From positions 104,713,302 to 104,777,301 of the forward strand of contig NC_088783.1 in the NCBI RefSeq assembly GCF_958450345.1: a DNA stretch of 64,000 nt, read 5' to 3'. The notes below the pieces were generated by a model, which worked only from the letters and a program-made list of their open reading frames with translations, did no database searches and was not told the origin of the DNA. This DNA comes from Calliphora vicina (taxonomy: Eukaryota; Arthropoda; Insecta; Diptera; Calliphoridae). Within the stretch, counting starts at the first letter, position 1, and each line of letters opens with the position of its first letter. The translations under genes and the position numbers were made by a program. This document shows positions 44,336 through 55,849 of this stretch, piece after piece.

Positions 44336-45268
44336 TGCAAAACGAAGGTTTTTTGTGTTGCAAAGTGTTTGTTTGAAAAAACCGAGTGTGGAACGCGTAC
44401 AAAACGAGTTGGAGAATCAATATTGTAGATACTTGTCAAGCAGCAAGCAAACCGAGTGGCCCAAAGGAGGTTATGGTCATATAGCAAAAACGCTGGACAG
44501 GATTTTTTAATACACAGGCTCGAGGCCGTCATCTAACAATTGTGCTGCTAGAGTTGTATATACTTTCACCACACACTCGCTTACAAAAACACCTTTATCA
44601 AAAGAAGAGTGGAAGAAAAGGTGTACAGAAAAACTCACCACTAATATTATACAGCTGCCATTAAAACACGATTTTACTCGTTTACTTAAAAACAACAATA
44701 TAAACAACAACCACCACCAATACTACTGCTGCCGCTAAAATAACACCACCATCATCAGCATTAAAAGCAGCAACATCATCCGCAAAATACAAAAGTATAA
44801 ACCAACAACAACAAACGCATTTATCATCAATAGCAAAAACAACAAAGTGCTCAACATTTCTTGTTGTTGTCATCGTAGTCGTCGTTGTTGCCTTCCCTTC
44901 TTTCGGCTCAGTACGACGTGCCGCCATTAAGCAACAACATAACACAAAATACAAAACAAGAACAACAACATCATCAACTAAAAGAAGACTGTGGAAAAAG
45001 AACAAGCTGAAACAAGAAAAGAAAAAAACATTACAATACCATCTGTCATTTCTCAGTTTTAAATTTCTCTTTTAGTTTACGTTTTTTTTTTTTTCAATTT
45101 ACTTTATTACCCATCTTCGGTTCTGTGCTGTGTGTGCATGAGTGTTTGTGTTTTTATTTTCTGTGTCTCAAATCATCGATCTTCGTCTTGTAGTGGAGTC
45201 GTACAAACTATAAACTGAATTAAAAAAAAAGAAAACTTCACCACCACTCAAACAAACCACAATAAAAC
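44336..45268 (+). promoter_or_regulatory. probable 5' leader preceding the HhH-like gene
   Basis: ACAACAACA-rich DNA between a plausible splice acceptor and the start codon. It holds several short upstream open frames, including one of 60 codons at 44328-44510, so if transcribed it would be an upstream-ORF-rich leader. The last bases before the start are AATAAAACATGG, a good fly initiation context. Confidence 0.45.
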
Positions 45269-47889
45269 ATGGCCAATACCGGCAAAGATACGGCTTCATT
45301 TTTTGAAAATGGTACTTCGGAACAATTCGAATATTGCTTCAAAATGTATCCACAGGTATTGAAAATGAAAGCCGAGAAACGTAATAAAAAACCTCAGGAG
45401 TTGGTACGTCTCGATGAATGGTATCAGAACGAATTACCCAAATTGATTAAGAGCCGAGGGAAAGATGCCCACTTGGTGTATGATGAACTGGTACAGACCA
45501 TGAAATGGAAACAGACCCGGGGTAAATTCTATCCACAACTCAACTATTTGGTCAAAGTCAATACGCCACGGGCGGTAATGACCGAAACTAAAAAAGCCTT
45601 TCGCAAACTGCCCAATTTGGAGCAAGCCATAACGGCTCTGTCGAATTTGAAGGGTGTGGGCACTACTATGGCTTCGGCTTTATTGGCTGCCGCTTGTCCC
45701 GACTCGGCACCCTTTATGGCCGATGAGTGTCTTATGGCCATTCCAGAAATTGAAGGCATCGATTATACCACAAAAGAATACCTCAATTTTGTTCAGCACA
45801 TTCAGAACACCGTTAAACGCCTAAACACACAGGCTGGCGGTGAGACTCCGGTCTGGTCGCCACATCGTGTTGAGCTGGCTCTGTGGGCTCACTATGTGGC
45901 CAACGATTTGAGTCCCGAGCTGCTGGATGAAATGCCCAGCGGTAAGGGTGGCGGTGCGGCCAAGGCTAATGGTTCTACAACAATTGACAATGTTCTCAGT
46001 GCTGGCGGTGAAGATACTAATGATGGTGACGATGAAAGTGCAGGTGAGTTTATCGTTTTTTTTTGTGGAAGGGAGTTTAAAATAACATTGTTTAGTTTTG
46101 TTACAGATTCATAGTTTTTTTTTAAATGAAAACTATGGTCCAGAAAGATAATTTTGTTAAATATAAAATTTAAATTTATTTAAATTTATTCAAAGATGTG
46201 GCCACTGTTAGCTATGACCTTTTCCCATCTTTCTGAAATTACTTTAAGCTAAACTTTCTAACAATTTCTTTCCACCAATTTTTTTTTGGAAATCTTCGCT
46301 ATTCAATAATTATTGTTGACGATATATAAAATGTTCTATATTCTTTAGAAATGTATTTCGGTTTAAGAATGCTCACGGTATCCGTTAACCTTCTGAAGAA
46401 AATCCTATCAGAAATCGAAAATTTTCTGTATAAAAGTTTTTTCTACAGAAAATATTCGATGGCTCTTTTAAAAGTCTTGTAAGATAAAATCAAAGCTTGC
46501 TTAAAATGTTGTGTATAACAGTATTTTCAATAGAAAATTTTCAGTATAAAATTTTTTTTCCATAGAAAATTTTGTGTATAACAGTTTTTTTTTATAGAAA
46601 ATGCTCTGTATAACAATTTTTTCTATAAAAAATTTTTGTACAAATTTTTTTTTATAGAAAATTGTCTGTATAACAGTTTTTTCTATAGAAAATTTTCTGT
46701 TTTCAATAGAAAATTTTGCGTATAACAGTTTTATCTATTGAAAATTGTCTGTATATCATTTTTTTCTATAGAAAATTATGTGTACAACTTTTTTTTTAAT
46801 AGAAAATTTAGCTTATAACAGTTTTTTCTAAAAAAAATTGTGTATAACAGTTTTTTTTATAGAAAATTTTCTGTATAACAGTTTTTTCTATAGAAAATTT
46901 TGGGTATAACTGTTTTTTCTATAGAAAATTGTCTGTATAACAGTTTTTTCTATAAAAAAATGTTTGTGTAACAGTTTTTTTATAGAAAATAACAGTTTTT
47001 CTGTAGAAAATCTTTGTATAACAGTATTTTAAATAGAAAATTGTGTGTATAACAGTTTTTTCAATAGAAAATTTTTCGTATAACAGTTTTTTTTTGTAGA
47101 AAATTCTGTGTATAACAGAAAAAAGGTTCTAATAGGCGGTTCCTAATATATTTTCTTTAACACATTTCTCATACTCGAAAATAGCTTGCCTTTAAATTAT
47201 TTAATTACTTTATATTAATTATTTTCGCTACTTTTCAAATTTCAGAACGCATTGACGGTAATAACGTTGCCACAGAATCCGAAAATGAAAATACCAACCC
47301 AACACCTCTTGATGGCGATTCAAATTTCGTTTCAAACGACTCAACATCACAAGAACCCATTATCGATGAAAACACCACACAGACAACAGCTACCGAAACC
47401 ACTGACGATGGCGATGAGGCCGATGTAGGCGGTGGCACAACACCACTGGTCTCCGATTCGGAAAGCAACATTGAAGCACCAGTTAAGGCTATTACCAACA
47501 ACAACACACGCAAAGAGGCCACCAACAACAGCACATCAACAGCCGTAGCACCAGCTGTAGCGGCCGCAAATGGTAACGGTAGCATTTTGGCAGCATCGGC
47601 AGCTGGTCTGGAGGGTGAAAACAGCAACAGTAATTGTATGCGAGAATCCGAATACGACGATGAAGACGATGAGAGCAGTAACAGTCGTGCATTGAACGAT
47701 GATGTACAAACGCCTTTAATTAATCACAATACCACGGATAATGATTCATCGACATTGAGTAGTGCTGGTGGGGCGGCCGCCATAGCAGCTGCCACTATAG
47801 TGGGACAAAAGAGGACTCTAAATTGTGCAGATGAAGCCTCATTGGAGGGACAATCACAGCCAGAATTGAAGAAAATACGTAGTGATTAA
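45269..47889 (+). CDS. helix-hairpin-helix-like protein with acidic tail, unknown function
   Basis: Two coding exons, 45269-46043 and 47246-47889, join in phase 1 at GTGAGT and TTTCAG sites to give 472 aa. Residues 1-220 look globular: a helical region (KMYPQVLKMKAEKRNKKPQE), then KWKQTRGKFYPQL and ALSNLKGVGTTMASALLAAA at about 124-142, which reads as a helix-hairpin-helix element as in DNA glycosylase-like folds. Then come PFMADECL and a conserved-looking helical stretch to residue 220. No catalytic lysine or iron-sulfur cysteines were recognised, so no reaction is claimed. Residues 225-472 are low complexity, rich in N, T, S, D, E and A, ending in QKRTLNCADE and PELKKIRSD, a possible nuclear localisation signal. 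If the intron is retained the protein ends at 46114 after 281 aa. I recognise it as a conserved insect-type protein but cannot name it. Confidence 0.88.
46420..47125 (+). repeat. 31-bp satellite block inside a coding intron
   Basis: About 22 degenerate units of GTATAACAGTTTTTTCTATAG plus AAAATTTTCT lie in the 1202-bp intron between the coding exons, in the same orientation as the 36450 array. Unit length varies from about 28 to 34. It implies the satellite can sit in transcribed DNA without blocking the gene, and pre-mRNA would carry many CUAUAG hairpins. Confidence 0.85.
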
Positions 47890-49375
47890 AAATTCGAGAT
47901 AAACTAAACAACACACACATAATATTATATACAACATGAAAGATTAAGCAGAACAAATTAAGTAAAAGCAGAGAAATTTAGAAGTCCTCGCCATCTCCTC
48001 TTAACATTTCAACTAAAAAGCGTGTAAAAAGACATTTGAGGAAATATTTATAGCAACAAAAACCTTTTTGTTTAGTTAAAAGCGTTTTTCTGTTGATTGG
48101 CTGAGGAGGTCCAAAGGCAGTTGTTTGATGAAAGTAATAATAATTAAAATAATAATTAAAAAATAAAAAAAAAAACATTCAAAAAACCATTTAACTTTAA
48201 GAATTTATATTTAATTAAATAATGAAAACAACATCCTCTCTCCCTCCTACATTAAAGAAATTAAAGAAAAAAGCAGCAAAATATTGTAGCTCCTCCCCCC
48301 TTAAAAGCAAAATAAATTGATTTATTAATATTTCATTTATTTTAATAATTTATAGAGTAAAATCTTTAAATTGTAAACGTTAAAGGTTTTCAATTTCAAT
48401 CCTCAAATTACCAAACACTGAAAACGTTAAAAAAAATCAAAACAAAATTCTACAATTTTTTTTTTAAATACCTTATAGGTTTTTATGTTTTTATTTTAAA
48501 TTAATAATAATTCTCCCCCAAATAATTATATTAATAAAAAACAAAACCACAACAAAACATTTACTTAAGCGTATATACATAATAAATTAAGTTTTAGAGT
48601 TTTAATGAGTATCAAAAACAAAACAAAAAACAAATAAAATCATCTTTATTACTCCACTAAAATACAACAATTTCACTTACATTAAAACAAACAACCCCAA
48701 AAACACTATCCTTAGGAAATCAAAACATTTGCAAAAAAAAACCTAAATTCAAAATGTTCAACTTAACCTCAAACATAAAGCAAAGCATTTTATAAAACAA
48801 AATGTTTTAAAACTTCATTTTTTTTTTTGATAATTTTCTTTTATTTATTTAAGAATTTAAACTCCTTTATTTAAGAATTTAGAAAAATTATATAAAATCA
48901 ACCCAATTTAGCAACTCCTCAATACATATTTAGTTTGAACAAAAACAGATAATTTAGTATACAAAAAAAAAAATGCGAAAAAAAAACTTATAACAAAAAT
49001 TACTAAAATAATAAACAAACCGAAAATAAAATAAATTGTTTAAAAAACAATATTTTTACACCACAAAATGCAAACTCATAGAACAGAAATACGATTCTAT
49101 CGAAAACGAAAGAATTGACTCAAAATTTATACATATTAAAAAACCTTAACTTGAATAAAAGATAAAAAAAATATTTAAACCACAGCCACAATAGCCTCTC
49201 TCCATTGCTAACTGCTAACAATAATATGAATCAAGGTTTTTTTATAACAAAACTTATACATAGTTTGTTCGAAAATCCAAAATATATACAGTTTAATAGC
49301 GTATTAATTAATTCTTTATAGTTTTCTTTCTAATGGATTTCCTTAAAAAGCCATTATTGGAAAATTCGATACATT
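47890..49375 (+). other. 3' untranslated and downstream region
   Basis: AT-rich DNA after the stop codon with several AATAAA hexamers (for example about 48310, 48632 and 49158). The true polyadenylation site cannot be chosen from sequence alone. No further gene was recognised. Confidence 0.4.
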
Positions 49376-49379
49376 TTTA

Positions 49380-50222
49380 AACAAGTAAGAGAGCTATATT
49401 CATTCGGCTTTGCCGAATCTTATACCCTTCACCAAATTATACTTTAAAATACAAATTTTAAATATTTTTAGGTATACAAAATTTATTTTTTTATCCAAAG
49501 TTGTTTTTTTTGAATTTTTTGGAAATTTTTTTTTCCGAATTATTTTAATTTTTTTTTTTGTGAAAAAAAATTCGGGTTAAAAAATATTTTTTGATTTGAC
49601 CCATTGTAGGTCCAACTTACTATGGTCTTATATACGTCGTTGCAAAGGTCTTTGATTATATATCCATATCTATCATTAGATATCCATATTGTCTATATTA
49701 ATGACTTAGTAATCCAGATATAGGACAAAAATCGAGGTTGTCCTGCTTTTTTCCTCATATCTCAACCATTTTTGGACCGATTTTGCTGATTTTAAATAGG
49801 AAACTTGAAAGCATGTCTCACAGAATTATTGAAGACTGGCTTGACCCGGCGCGCTTCGCTACCCCTGTCATAGTAAAATAAAAAATATATAGCCTATTAA
49901 CGCTTCCCAGTAAGGATCTATCTACGTTCCAAATTTCAATAAAATCGGTTCAGCCGTTTAGGCGTGATGCTCAAACAAATAAACAAACCAACAAACAAAC
50001 TTACAAAGACATTTATATATTTATATAGATTTGGATCCCCAAGATATCTGGGGTCTTCAGAAAATTGATTTCAACAGACAGACGGACATGGCTAAATCGA
50101 CTCCTCTATCTATAAGGATCCAGAATATATATACTTTATAGGGTCGGAAAATTATATTGTGGAAATTACAAACGGAATGACAAACTTATATACACCTTTC
50201 TCACGAAGGTGAAGGGTATAAA
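49380..50222 (-). mobile_element. Helitron-like repeat split by an RTE-like tail
   Basis: Starts AAACAAGTAAGAGAGCTATA with a hairpin-like ATTCGGCTTTGCCGAAT and ends TCTCACGAAGGTGAAGGGTATA. The body is interrupted after TTATTGAAGA (49835) and resumes at GATTTGGATCCC (50028); the intervening 190 bases are unrelated to the family. Confidence 0.82.
49836..50027 (+). mobile_element. RTE-type non-LTR retrotransposon 3' tail or derived SINE
   Basis: Contains GCGCTTCGCTACCCCTGTCA, GTTCCAAATTTCAATAAAAT and CGGTTCAGCCGTTTAGGCGT, a word series widely seen at the 3' ends of RTE-type elements and their derived short elements in insects. An A/C-rich tail (CAAACAAATAAACAAACC) follows. Flanked by AGA on both sides, possibly a short target duplication. 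No coding part is present. Confidence 0.7.
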
Positions 50223-50459
50223 AATCAAAAACTTGGCCTAGTAGTAGATATTTTAATCCACATTTGCAGAGTTTTAAAAAAGTTTTAACTCGTAATTCAG
50301 ACTCTTCCTCGATCTCTTAACTAATCATCGAAAAGATTTGTGGCTGGAAAAAGACTGACTAATTAGTAGTGTGAGTACACACCTAAAGTAAAAGTACAAA
50401 TAAAAATGCATTTATATCAGCGATAAGATCTATCGGAACATACATAAATATGCAGTAAC

Positions 50460-51560
50460 ATTAATCTCATGGATTTGTTACGGTCAGTAGACCAAAATTG
50501 GATCTCCCATTCGGAACTACCCAAATTTAACACTGTTAAAAATTGTCAACTCAGTGATCGATTTATTAAGAGAGATAAATGGAGCATTACCTTAACCGAC
50601 AACGGGTTTTAACCTGTCAGTAAGGAGCTTAATAATACCCGATTCCTGGAAAATGGGTCGAGAGATCCCGTGTGTAAAACCTGGGACAATCGTACAGGCC
50701 GATTTACCTCCTATAGCGAAGACACTCGAAGGTCTTCTATACGCCCAGCTGACCCGTCAACTATCAGCATGGATTCCGTAAGATGCACAGCATTATCCGC
50801 CATAGTCACTCAGATATCATAGGGCTCAAATTAGCAGATAGATGCACTTGACCTGTCGAAGGACTTCGATACTGTCAGTCACGCCACACTCTAACAGGAC
50901 ATCATGCAGTCCACAATGCCCAGCAACACGAAGAGGTGAATAGTGAACTATCTGAGTGGCAGGTAGTCGTTCGTGGAGTTAAGAGACAAATGCTCAAAAC
51001 CCCGTAGAGTTAAACAAGGAGTCTGTCAGGGCGAGGTCCTGCCGACACTCCTGTTTAACTTCTACCTCTCTAAACTCCCAGTGCCACCACAGGGTGTGGA
51101 GGCAATCACCTATGCGGAAGACTGCACCATCCTGGCAACAGGTCACAACGTTGATGAGCTTTCCGGTATGGTAAATGGTTATCTCAACGAAATCCACAAT
51201 TCCTTTACTGAATCTATCACCTACACCACCTGGACGAAGGAGGTAAAACTTATTTTCACCTCCTCAGCACACGTTACTGCAATCACACATAAACTGCGAA
51301 ATAGGAACAAGGTCCTCAAGGCACTAGCCGGCAGCAATTGGAGTATGGTCAAAGAAACCCTGCTAGAACCTACAAGATGGTTAACTATGCTGCTCCAAAT
51401 TACCTCCGAATATCACCTTCACGAGGAAACTAAGGTTCTACCGGTCAAGCAACATAACGTCATGTTGACGCAACAATCCCTTCTGGTATGTCACCGGAGG
51501 ATTCATCCAAACTTCAACATCACACAGTTGGATCTCATCCGAGGCATGTCGTCCTTATAT
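50460..51560 (+). mobile_element. Jockey-like LINE reverse transcriptase fragment
   Basis: Plus-strand text passes in order through IPDSWKMGREIPCVKPG-like (about 50640-50690), AKTLEGLLYAQLTRQLSAW, then LSKDFDTVSHATL-like, then LRDKCSKPRRVKQGVCQGEV at 50975 with LPTLLFNFYLSKLPVPPQG. The catalytic box reads YAEDCTIL instead of YADD. The palm tail LRNRNKVLKALAGSNWSMVK and the C-terminal EETKVLPVKQHN follow. Frameshifts and stops occur before 50973, and the catalytic substitution shows loss of function. Same family as 28200-29455. Confidence 0.82.
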
Positions 51561-51959
51561 CTCCTTTGGGTCAAAATTTTGCTACTAAATAGTTACTTTT
51601 GCAATTTGAAATGAAAAATAATCGAAATGCGTACGTAATTCTCGTTCTAAGGAGATATAAAAGCCTAAAAATTGAATTTTTAACGGCCATTTCAAATCTC
51701 CATTTTAAAATTTTTGTTAAACAAATTTCAGAATTTTTTTATCATCATATTGGGCAAGGTGTAATAATATGCCTTGATATTGGGATTTGTTGAGACTATA
51801 ATAGGGATAAAAAATATGAAAAAATTATGTCATAACTCCAACAGTTTTTCCATACCTATGATTTTTGGGAAAAACTAATTTTTTGGGCATATGTATGTAT
51901 TTTGGCGAATGAGATCAAGTTTCTTAAGGCTATAAATCCAGCTTCAATAAATCTCTTTA
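51561..51959 (-). repeat. dispersed repeat shared with 32255-32415 (inverted)
   Basis: The part 51740-51935 is the reverse complement of the repeat at 32255-32415. The rest is AT-rich without identity. Confidence 0.5.
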
Positions 51960-52215
51960 TTATTGTACGGCTTGTAAATGATGCACATAAATCGTTTTTG
52001 ATTGCACTCCATAACTTAAAGGATTTTTTGGTAAGTTCTTAATATAAGTTGGCCTAATTGTGTGAGGCTTTTCTCTTCTTCGAGTTTCATGTGTTTTAGT
52101 GTGAAGTGCATTGAAAACTTTATTTTTGGAACACTTTAATATTTCTGCAATTTCACGAATAGATTTTCCGTCTTTTTTTAAGCTCAGAATAAAATCATTC
52201 AGAGCTTGAATAGTG
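51960..52215 (-). pseudogene. Tc1-type transposase N-terminal remnant
   Basis: The minus strand reads ALNDFILSLKKDGKSIREIA and EILKCSKNKVFNALHTKT, the typical first helix-turn-helix of Tc1 transposases, followed by a decayed second HTH ending near IIKRFIEAGFIAL. The catalytic domain is absent. It abuts a LINE fragment at about 52215, so an apparent single open frame here is a junction of two elements. Confidence 0.65.
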
Positions 52216-53737
52216 TGAACACCTCGAGCTAATAATGGCGGTGTCATCAGCAAATGTAGAAATAGTTAATTTATCGTAGGCAAGTCGTAGGTGTAAATAA
52301 AATAAAGCTTATATTCTCTTGTCACGTTATCTGTAAATAAACCCCAGCGGGAAATAGATGCAGTAAAGAGGCCTTCCTAAAGGCCTTCTTTTGCAGACAC
52401 AAGGACTTCTAGCCGCATTGTAAAATCATTTCAATTTTACACGGCGTGTCATTGCGAGCCAAGGCCTTGCACACTCGCTGCTGTTAGAGGGCTGAGAGAA
52501 GGCCTGCTAGGAAGGGCTACTAGAAGGCCTACTTTGCAAGGGCTTCGTGAAGGCCTAATTGGGAAGAGCTATTAGAAGGTCTACTTTGGAAGGGCTATTC
52601 GCAGGGCTGCTATATGGTCTTATGTAAAAAAAACTGTTATTACTGATCTAATGAAAGGCCTGTAGAGTACTGTCATATGGAATGCCTAGAAAGGTAGGAC
52701 TACTGCAAAGTCTTATGGAAGAAGAGAAGGCCTGATAAAGTGCCTAAAAGAGAAAAAAGCATTAGAATAAGGCATCAAAGGACGGCCTATGAAAAGTCGT
52801 GCATTTTGAAGTTTTATAGAACGTGTACCATGGAATACCTGTTTAAAGTCTTATTATTAGAATAAGTCTTATAAAAATAAGAATTAAAATAAAGTTGTTT
52901 GTTTATTTTTTGATGTAGACTATTTTTGTTTAACAACTTTGTTATTAGAAGGGAATTCATAGGCCTTCTTGAACACCTTCTAAGAGCAGGCAGTGTGGAA
53001 TGAGTATCGGATCTTTTAGAATGTGTAAGTATGCCTTTTAGAAGGCCTACAAACTGAAGTCCTATCATTTTTTCCCGCTGGGACGGTCTGATAGATAAGA
53101 CTCCAGAAGTTTATGGTGACAGCAAACTTTTAATTTTATATACCATGTCTTTATGCCTTATTTGTGAAAGGCTTGGGCGAAATCTAAAAATATTGCCGAT
53201 TAATATTTTTAATTCACGATTTTCTTATCTCTCCAGTAATGCGATTAACTTGTTCAATTATACCGTGGCTTTCGCGGAAACCAAATTACTGAACTGGGAT
53301 GTTTTTCTCATTTAAAAATCAGTTAAGGTCAAATCTTTACCAGGCTTTGGTATCATTATTACCAAGATCTAAGTAATATAGATTTTTAATCATTCAATAT
53401 TATATTCTTCTTGATAACTTTACTTATGGCGTTTGAGCTTTAAGCTAGTACACCCTATTAGATAATGTAGGACTAGTGCCTCCTCAAGTACAAAATAATT
53501 TTTTGGGGAGTTTCGTTGAAATACTTTACCTAAGTTGTCTGCAAATATTTCAGCTCTAACCGCTGAGTTGTATAGTCAGCTATTTACTTATTGGGCTTTG
53601 TGCCTCTACCGGTGGATTGATATTTCTCTTTGCTTTCCAAACGGAAACATTTCTGTATTTGGTATTTGAGAAACTTTGAATGTAATTTCTATTTCTGGGA
53701 TCCTCTTCTAAATGAAGGAATCCTTTTAGCTTTTAAC
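52216..53737 (-). mobile_element. Jockey-like LINE fragment split by a GGCCTT-rich element
   Basis: Reading leftward, about 53570-53480 gives NSAVRAEIFADNLGKVFQRN, the segment before the reverse transcriptase. At 53300-53110 come FGFRE-like and SAIFLDFAQAFHK-like motifs (the first catalytic aspartate is kept), and left of the insert at 52300-52225 TISTFADDTAII carries the ADD box. About 740 bp of foreign DNA (52343-53082) lies between. The LINE itself has lost the central part of the palm. Confidence 0.7.
52343..53082. mobile_element. AAGGCCT-rich element with CCCAGCGGGAAA ends
   Basis: Inverted ends CCCAGCGGGAAA and its complement bracket 740 bp packed with AGAAGGCCTACTTTG-like units in both orientations. 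It interrupts a reverse transcriptase, which supports insertion, but no clean target duplication was found. The ends resemble some hAT-type termini; the superfamily is uncertain. Confidence 0.65.
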
Positions 53738-53962
53738 CACAAAGTATACAGAGGCGACACGGTAAAAAAAATATATTTGTCTCTTTCGCTCGAAACAATT
53801 TCAACTGGTTTGGTTTTGTGCTTATTTATATAGTTGTTTGTTTTAACGCACTGTCTGTATTAAACCGCAAATTTGTTTTCTCTTTCTATCGAAACAATTT
53901 AAAAAAAAAGCTGATTTTAGTGTTTTTGAACTGTCAAATTTGACGCCTCTGTATACTTTGTG
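53738..53962. mobile_element. MITE with CACAAAGTATACAGAGG ends, copy 2
   Basis: Inverted ends CACAAAGTATACAGAGGCGA and CACAAAGTATACAGAGGCGT match over 19 bases. Near-identical 7-base flanks TTTTAAC (left) and TTTTTAC (right) look like an aged target duplication. 225 bp, AT-rich, no coding. Same family as the element at 28794-29224. Confidence 0.75.
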
Positions 53963-53969
53963 TTTTTAC

Positions 53970-54632
53970 TAGCAGCAAACAGCCTCTGTTTTGCAGCAGC
54001 TTATCAATTTTGTTGCCACTCTGAGTTTTCTCTTTTCTAAAAGAATTGGCAATCACTTGCTCAGCTGTGTTAAAATCACCTTGGCAGGGTTCTGTTTGAA
54101 AGAAAGAGAGAAATATATAAAATTTATTTAATAGACAGAGAAAAAATTTCAACTTTCCTGTTGTTAACGGCAGGGTTACCGTAGTTTACATTTTAAAATG
54201 AGAATAAAAGGGGATTTTACATTGAAGGAGACACAAAAAGGGATTTTAAAATCTATTTATTAACACAACATCTGCTATAAATTAATTACTACTATCACTT
54301 TCTGTTGAATTCGGTTCATTATGTTTATTTATTGATTATAATTCTATAATACAATATATAATGTTATATAACAAGAGAAAAGAGTGCGTGCAACAATTAA
54401 GTACATAATTGAATCGAGTTACAATATATGTAGGTATTAATATCGGTATTGTAATAAAATTCGTTATAATTTGTATAACAATATTAATTACTTCAAGCTA
54501 TTTTGCAAGGATAACATCATTATAGAACTTTGCTTCTAATTTAGTCTTCGTTTGAAATCTCTAAAAAATTTGAATGAATAAATCTTTGTATCGCAATAAT
54601 ATTCAGCATAAACCTTGTAAATGTCCAAATCG
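53970..54632. other. intergenic, no gene recognised
   Basis: No identifiable feature; AT-rich with the run ATATAATGTTATATAAC around 54352-54371. Confidence 0.3.
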
Positions 54633-54635
54633 TTA

Positions 54636-55046
54636 CCCCCTGTCTATACCTGACAAATTTTTATCATGATAAACTTCAAAATGGTTGTCTAGATAAAGAA
54701 TTATCAGGTATAGTCTCCATTTATTAGTATTATTGCTTCGTTATGATAAAATTGTTAGTGCTTTTGCTTACCCCCGGTATATACCTGATAAATTTTTATC
54801 ATGATAAAAGTCAAAATCATTGTCATGATAAAAAATTATCCAGTATAGTCGCCATTTATTAGTATTATTGCTTTTTTATGACAAAATTGTTAGTGCTTTT
54901 TCACAGACAACTTTGTCTTGACAACAAACGTCATTAATTTTTATAATAAATATTTGTCAAGTATAGACAGGGGGTTAGACAATTTTGTCTTGATAACAAA
55001 TGTCATTTATTGTTATGATGAATATTTGTCAAGTATAGACAGGGGG
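54636..55046. mobile_element. composite TTA-flanked MITE with doubled ends
   Basis: The left end CCCCCTGTCTATACCTGACA preceded by TTA (54633-54635) recurs at 54771 as CCCCCGGTATATACCTGATA, again preceded by TTA. The right end TGTCAAGTATAGACAGGGGG is followed by TTA at 54975-54977 and again at 55047-55049. The interior 54706-54766 is duplicated at 54843-54903. The TTA targets suggest PIF/Harbinger-type mobilisation, with a tandem duplication or one element inserted in another. Confidence 0.8.
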
Positions 55047-55079
55047 TTATGATTGGTTTATAATTGACAAAAGCCCCTA

Positions 55080-55330
55080 TTATAGTGGGAAGCGTATTAT
55101 ACGTTTGTCGTGATGTTTGTAAGGCAAACAAATATTGGTCCTCCATCCACCTTAAAGTATAGCAACCGAGTCGATGAAGCCATGTCCGTCTGGCTGGCTG
55201 TCCATATGAATTTGTGGGCAAAGTACAGGTCGCAATTTTTAAGATAACTCAATTAAATAAGGAACATATGTCTTTTTTGACCTAAAGACGAAGTCTATAG
55301 AAAATTATTGAAATTGGTGCATGATTTCAC
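55080..55330 (+). mobile_element. diverged GTCY-containing repeat
   Basis: ACCGAGTCGATGAAGCCATG, TCCGTCTGGCTGGCTGTCC and AAAGTACAGGTCGCAATTTT recall the GTCY block of DINE-1/mini-me-type repeats, but the downstream body differs from the twelve standard copies. Probably a separate subfamily. Confidence 0.45.
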
Positions 55331-55487
55331 ATAGCTCTCATACAAATCTTCCGGAATATCGGAATTAATTTTCTTTAGTTTTAATAAAACTCGACTTGGA
55401 AAGAACTCTAAAAATTAAAAACAAAAAAAAAATATGCTAAAGTGCCAAAAAAAAAGAAATTTCGGTTAATCGGTTAAATTAAACCGA

Positions 55488-55840
55488 TTGAATACCCTAG
55501 TATATACTGAAGGCTCTAAAAGGGACAAAGGGATAGGTGGAGGATTCTTTAATGAGAAATTTGGGATAAAATCCTACTTTAGGTTACCTAACTTCTGTAC
55601 TGCTCTTCAGCCCGAAATTATTGCTATTAAATGTGAATCCAATTGGCTGAGTTATTATCGAATATCTGATGATATACATATGTATATTTACTGACAGCAA
55701 GGCTGCCGTTAACGGCCTTCACGACCTCTAGGTTAACCAAGGAAAGCCGAGTCTCCCTAAATGAGTCCCTGGACACGATGGCAATCAGGGTAATTGTCGA
55801 TATGCGATTTGACAATTACTGGCCTAAATTTTAATTTTAA
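55488..55840 (+). pseudogene. LINE RNase H fragment
   Basis: LVYTEGSKRDKGIGGGFFNE corresponds to the RNase H start (Y-T-D-G-S replaced by Y-T-E-G-S, so the first catalytic aspartate is lost). FRLPNFCTALQPEIIAIKCE carries the second catalytic glutamate region and SDDIHMYIY the third block, before frameshift and stop. Downstream text SRL-KALN-like is out of frame. Confidence 0.7.
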
Positions 55841-55849
55841 ATAAAATAA

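Noticed and set aside
44682..45005. 107-codon valine-rich frame on the minus strand
   Set aside because: It is the complement of CAACAACAA-type leader sequence upstream of the 45269 gene.
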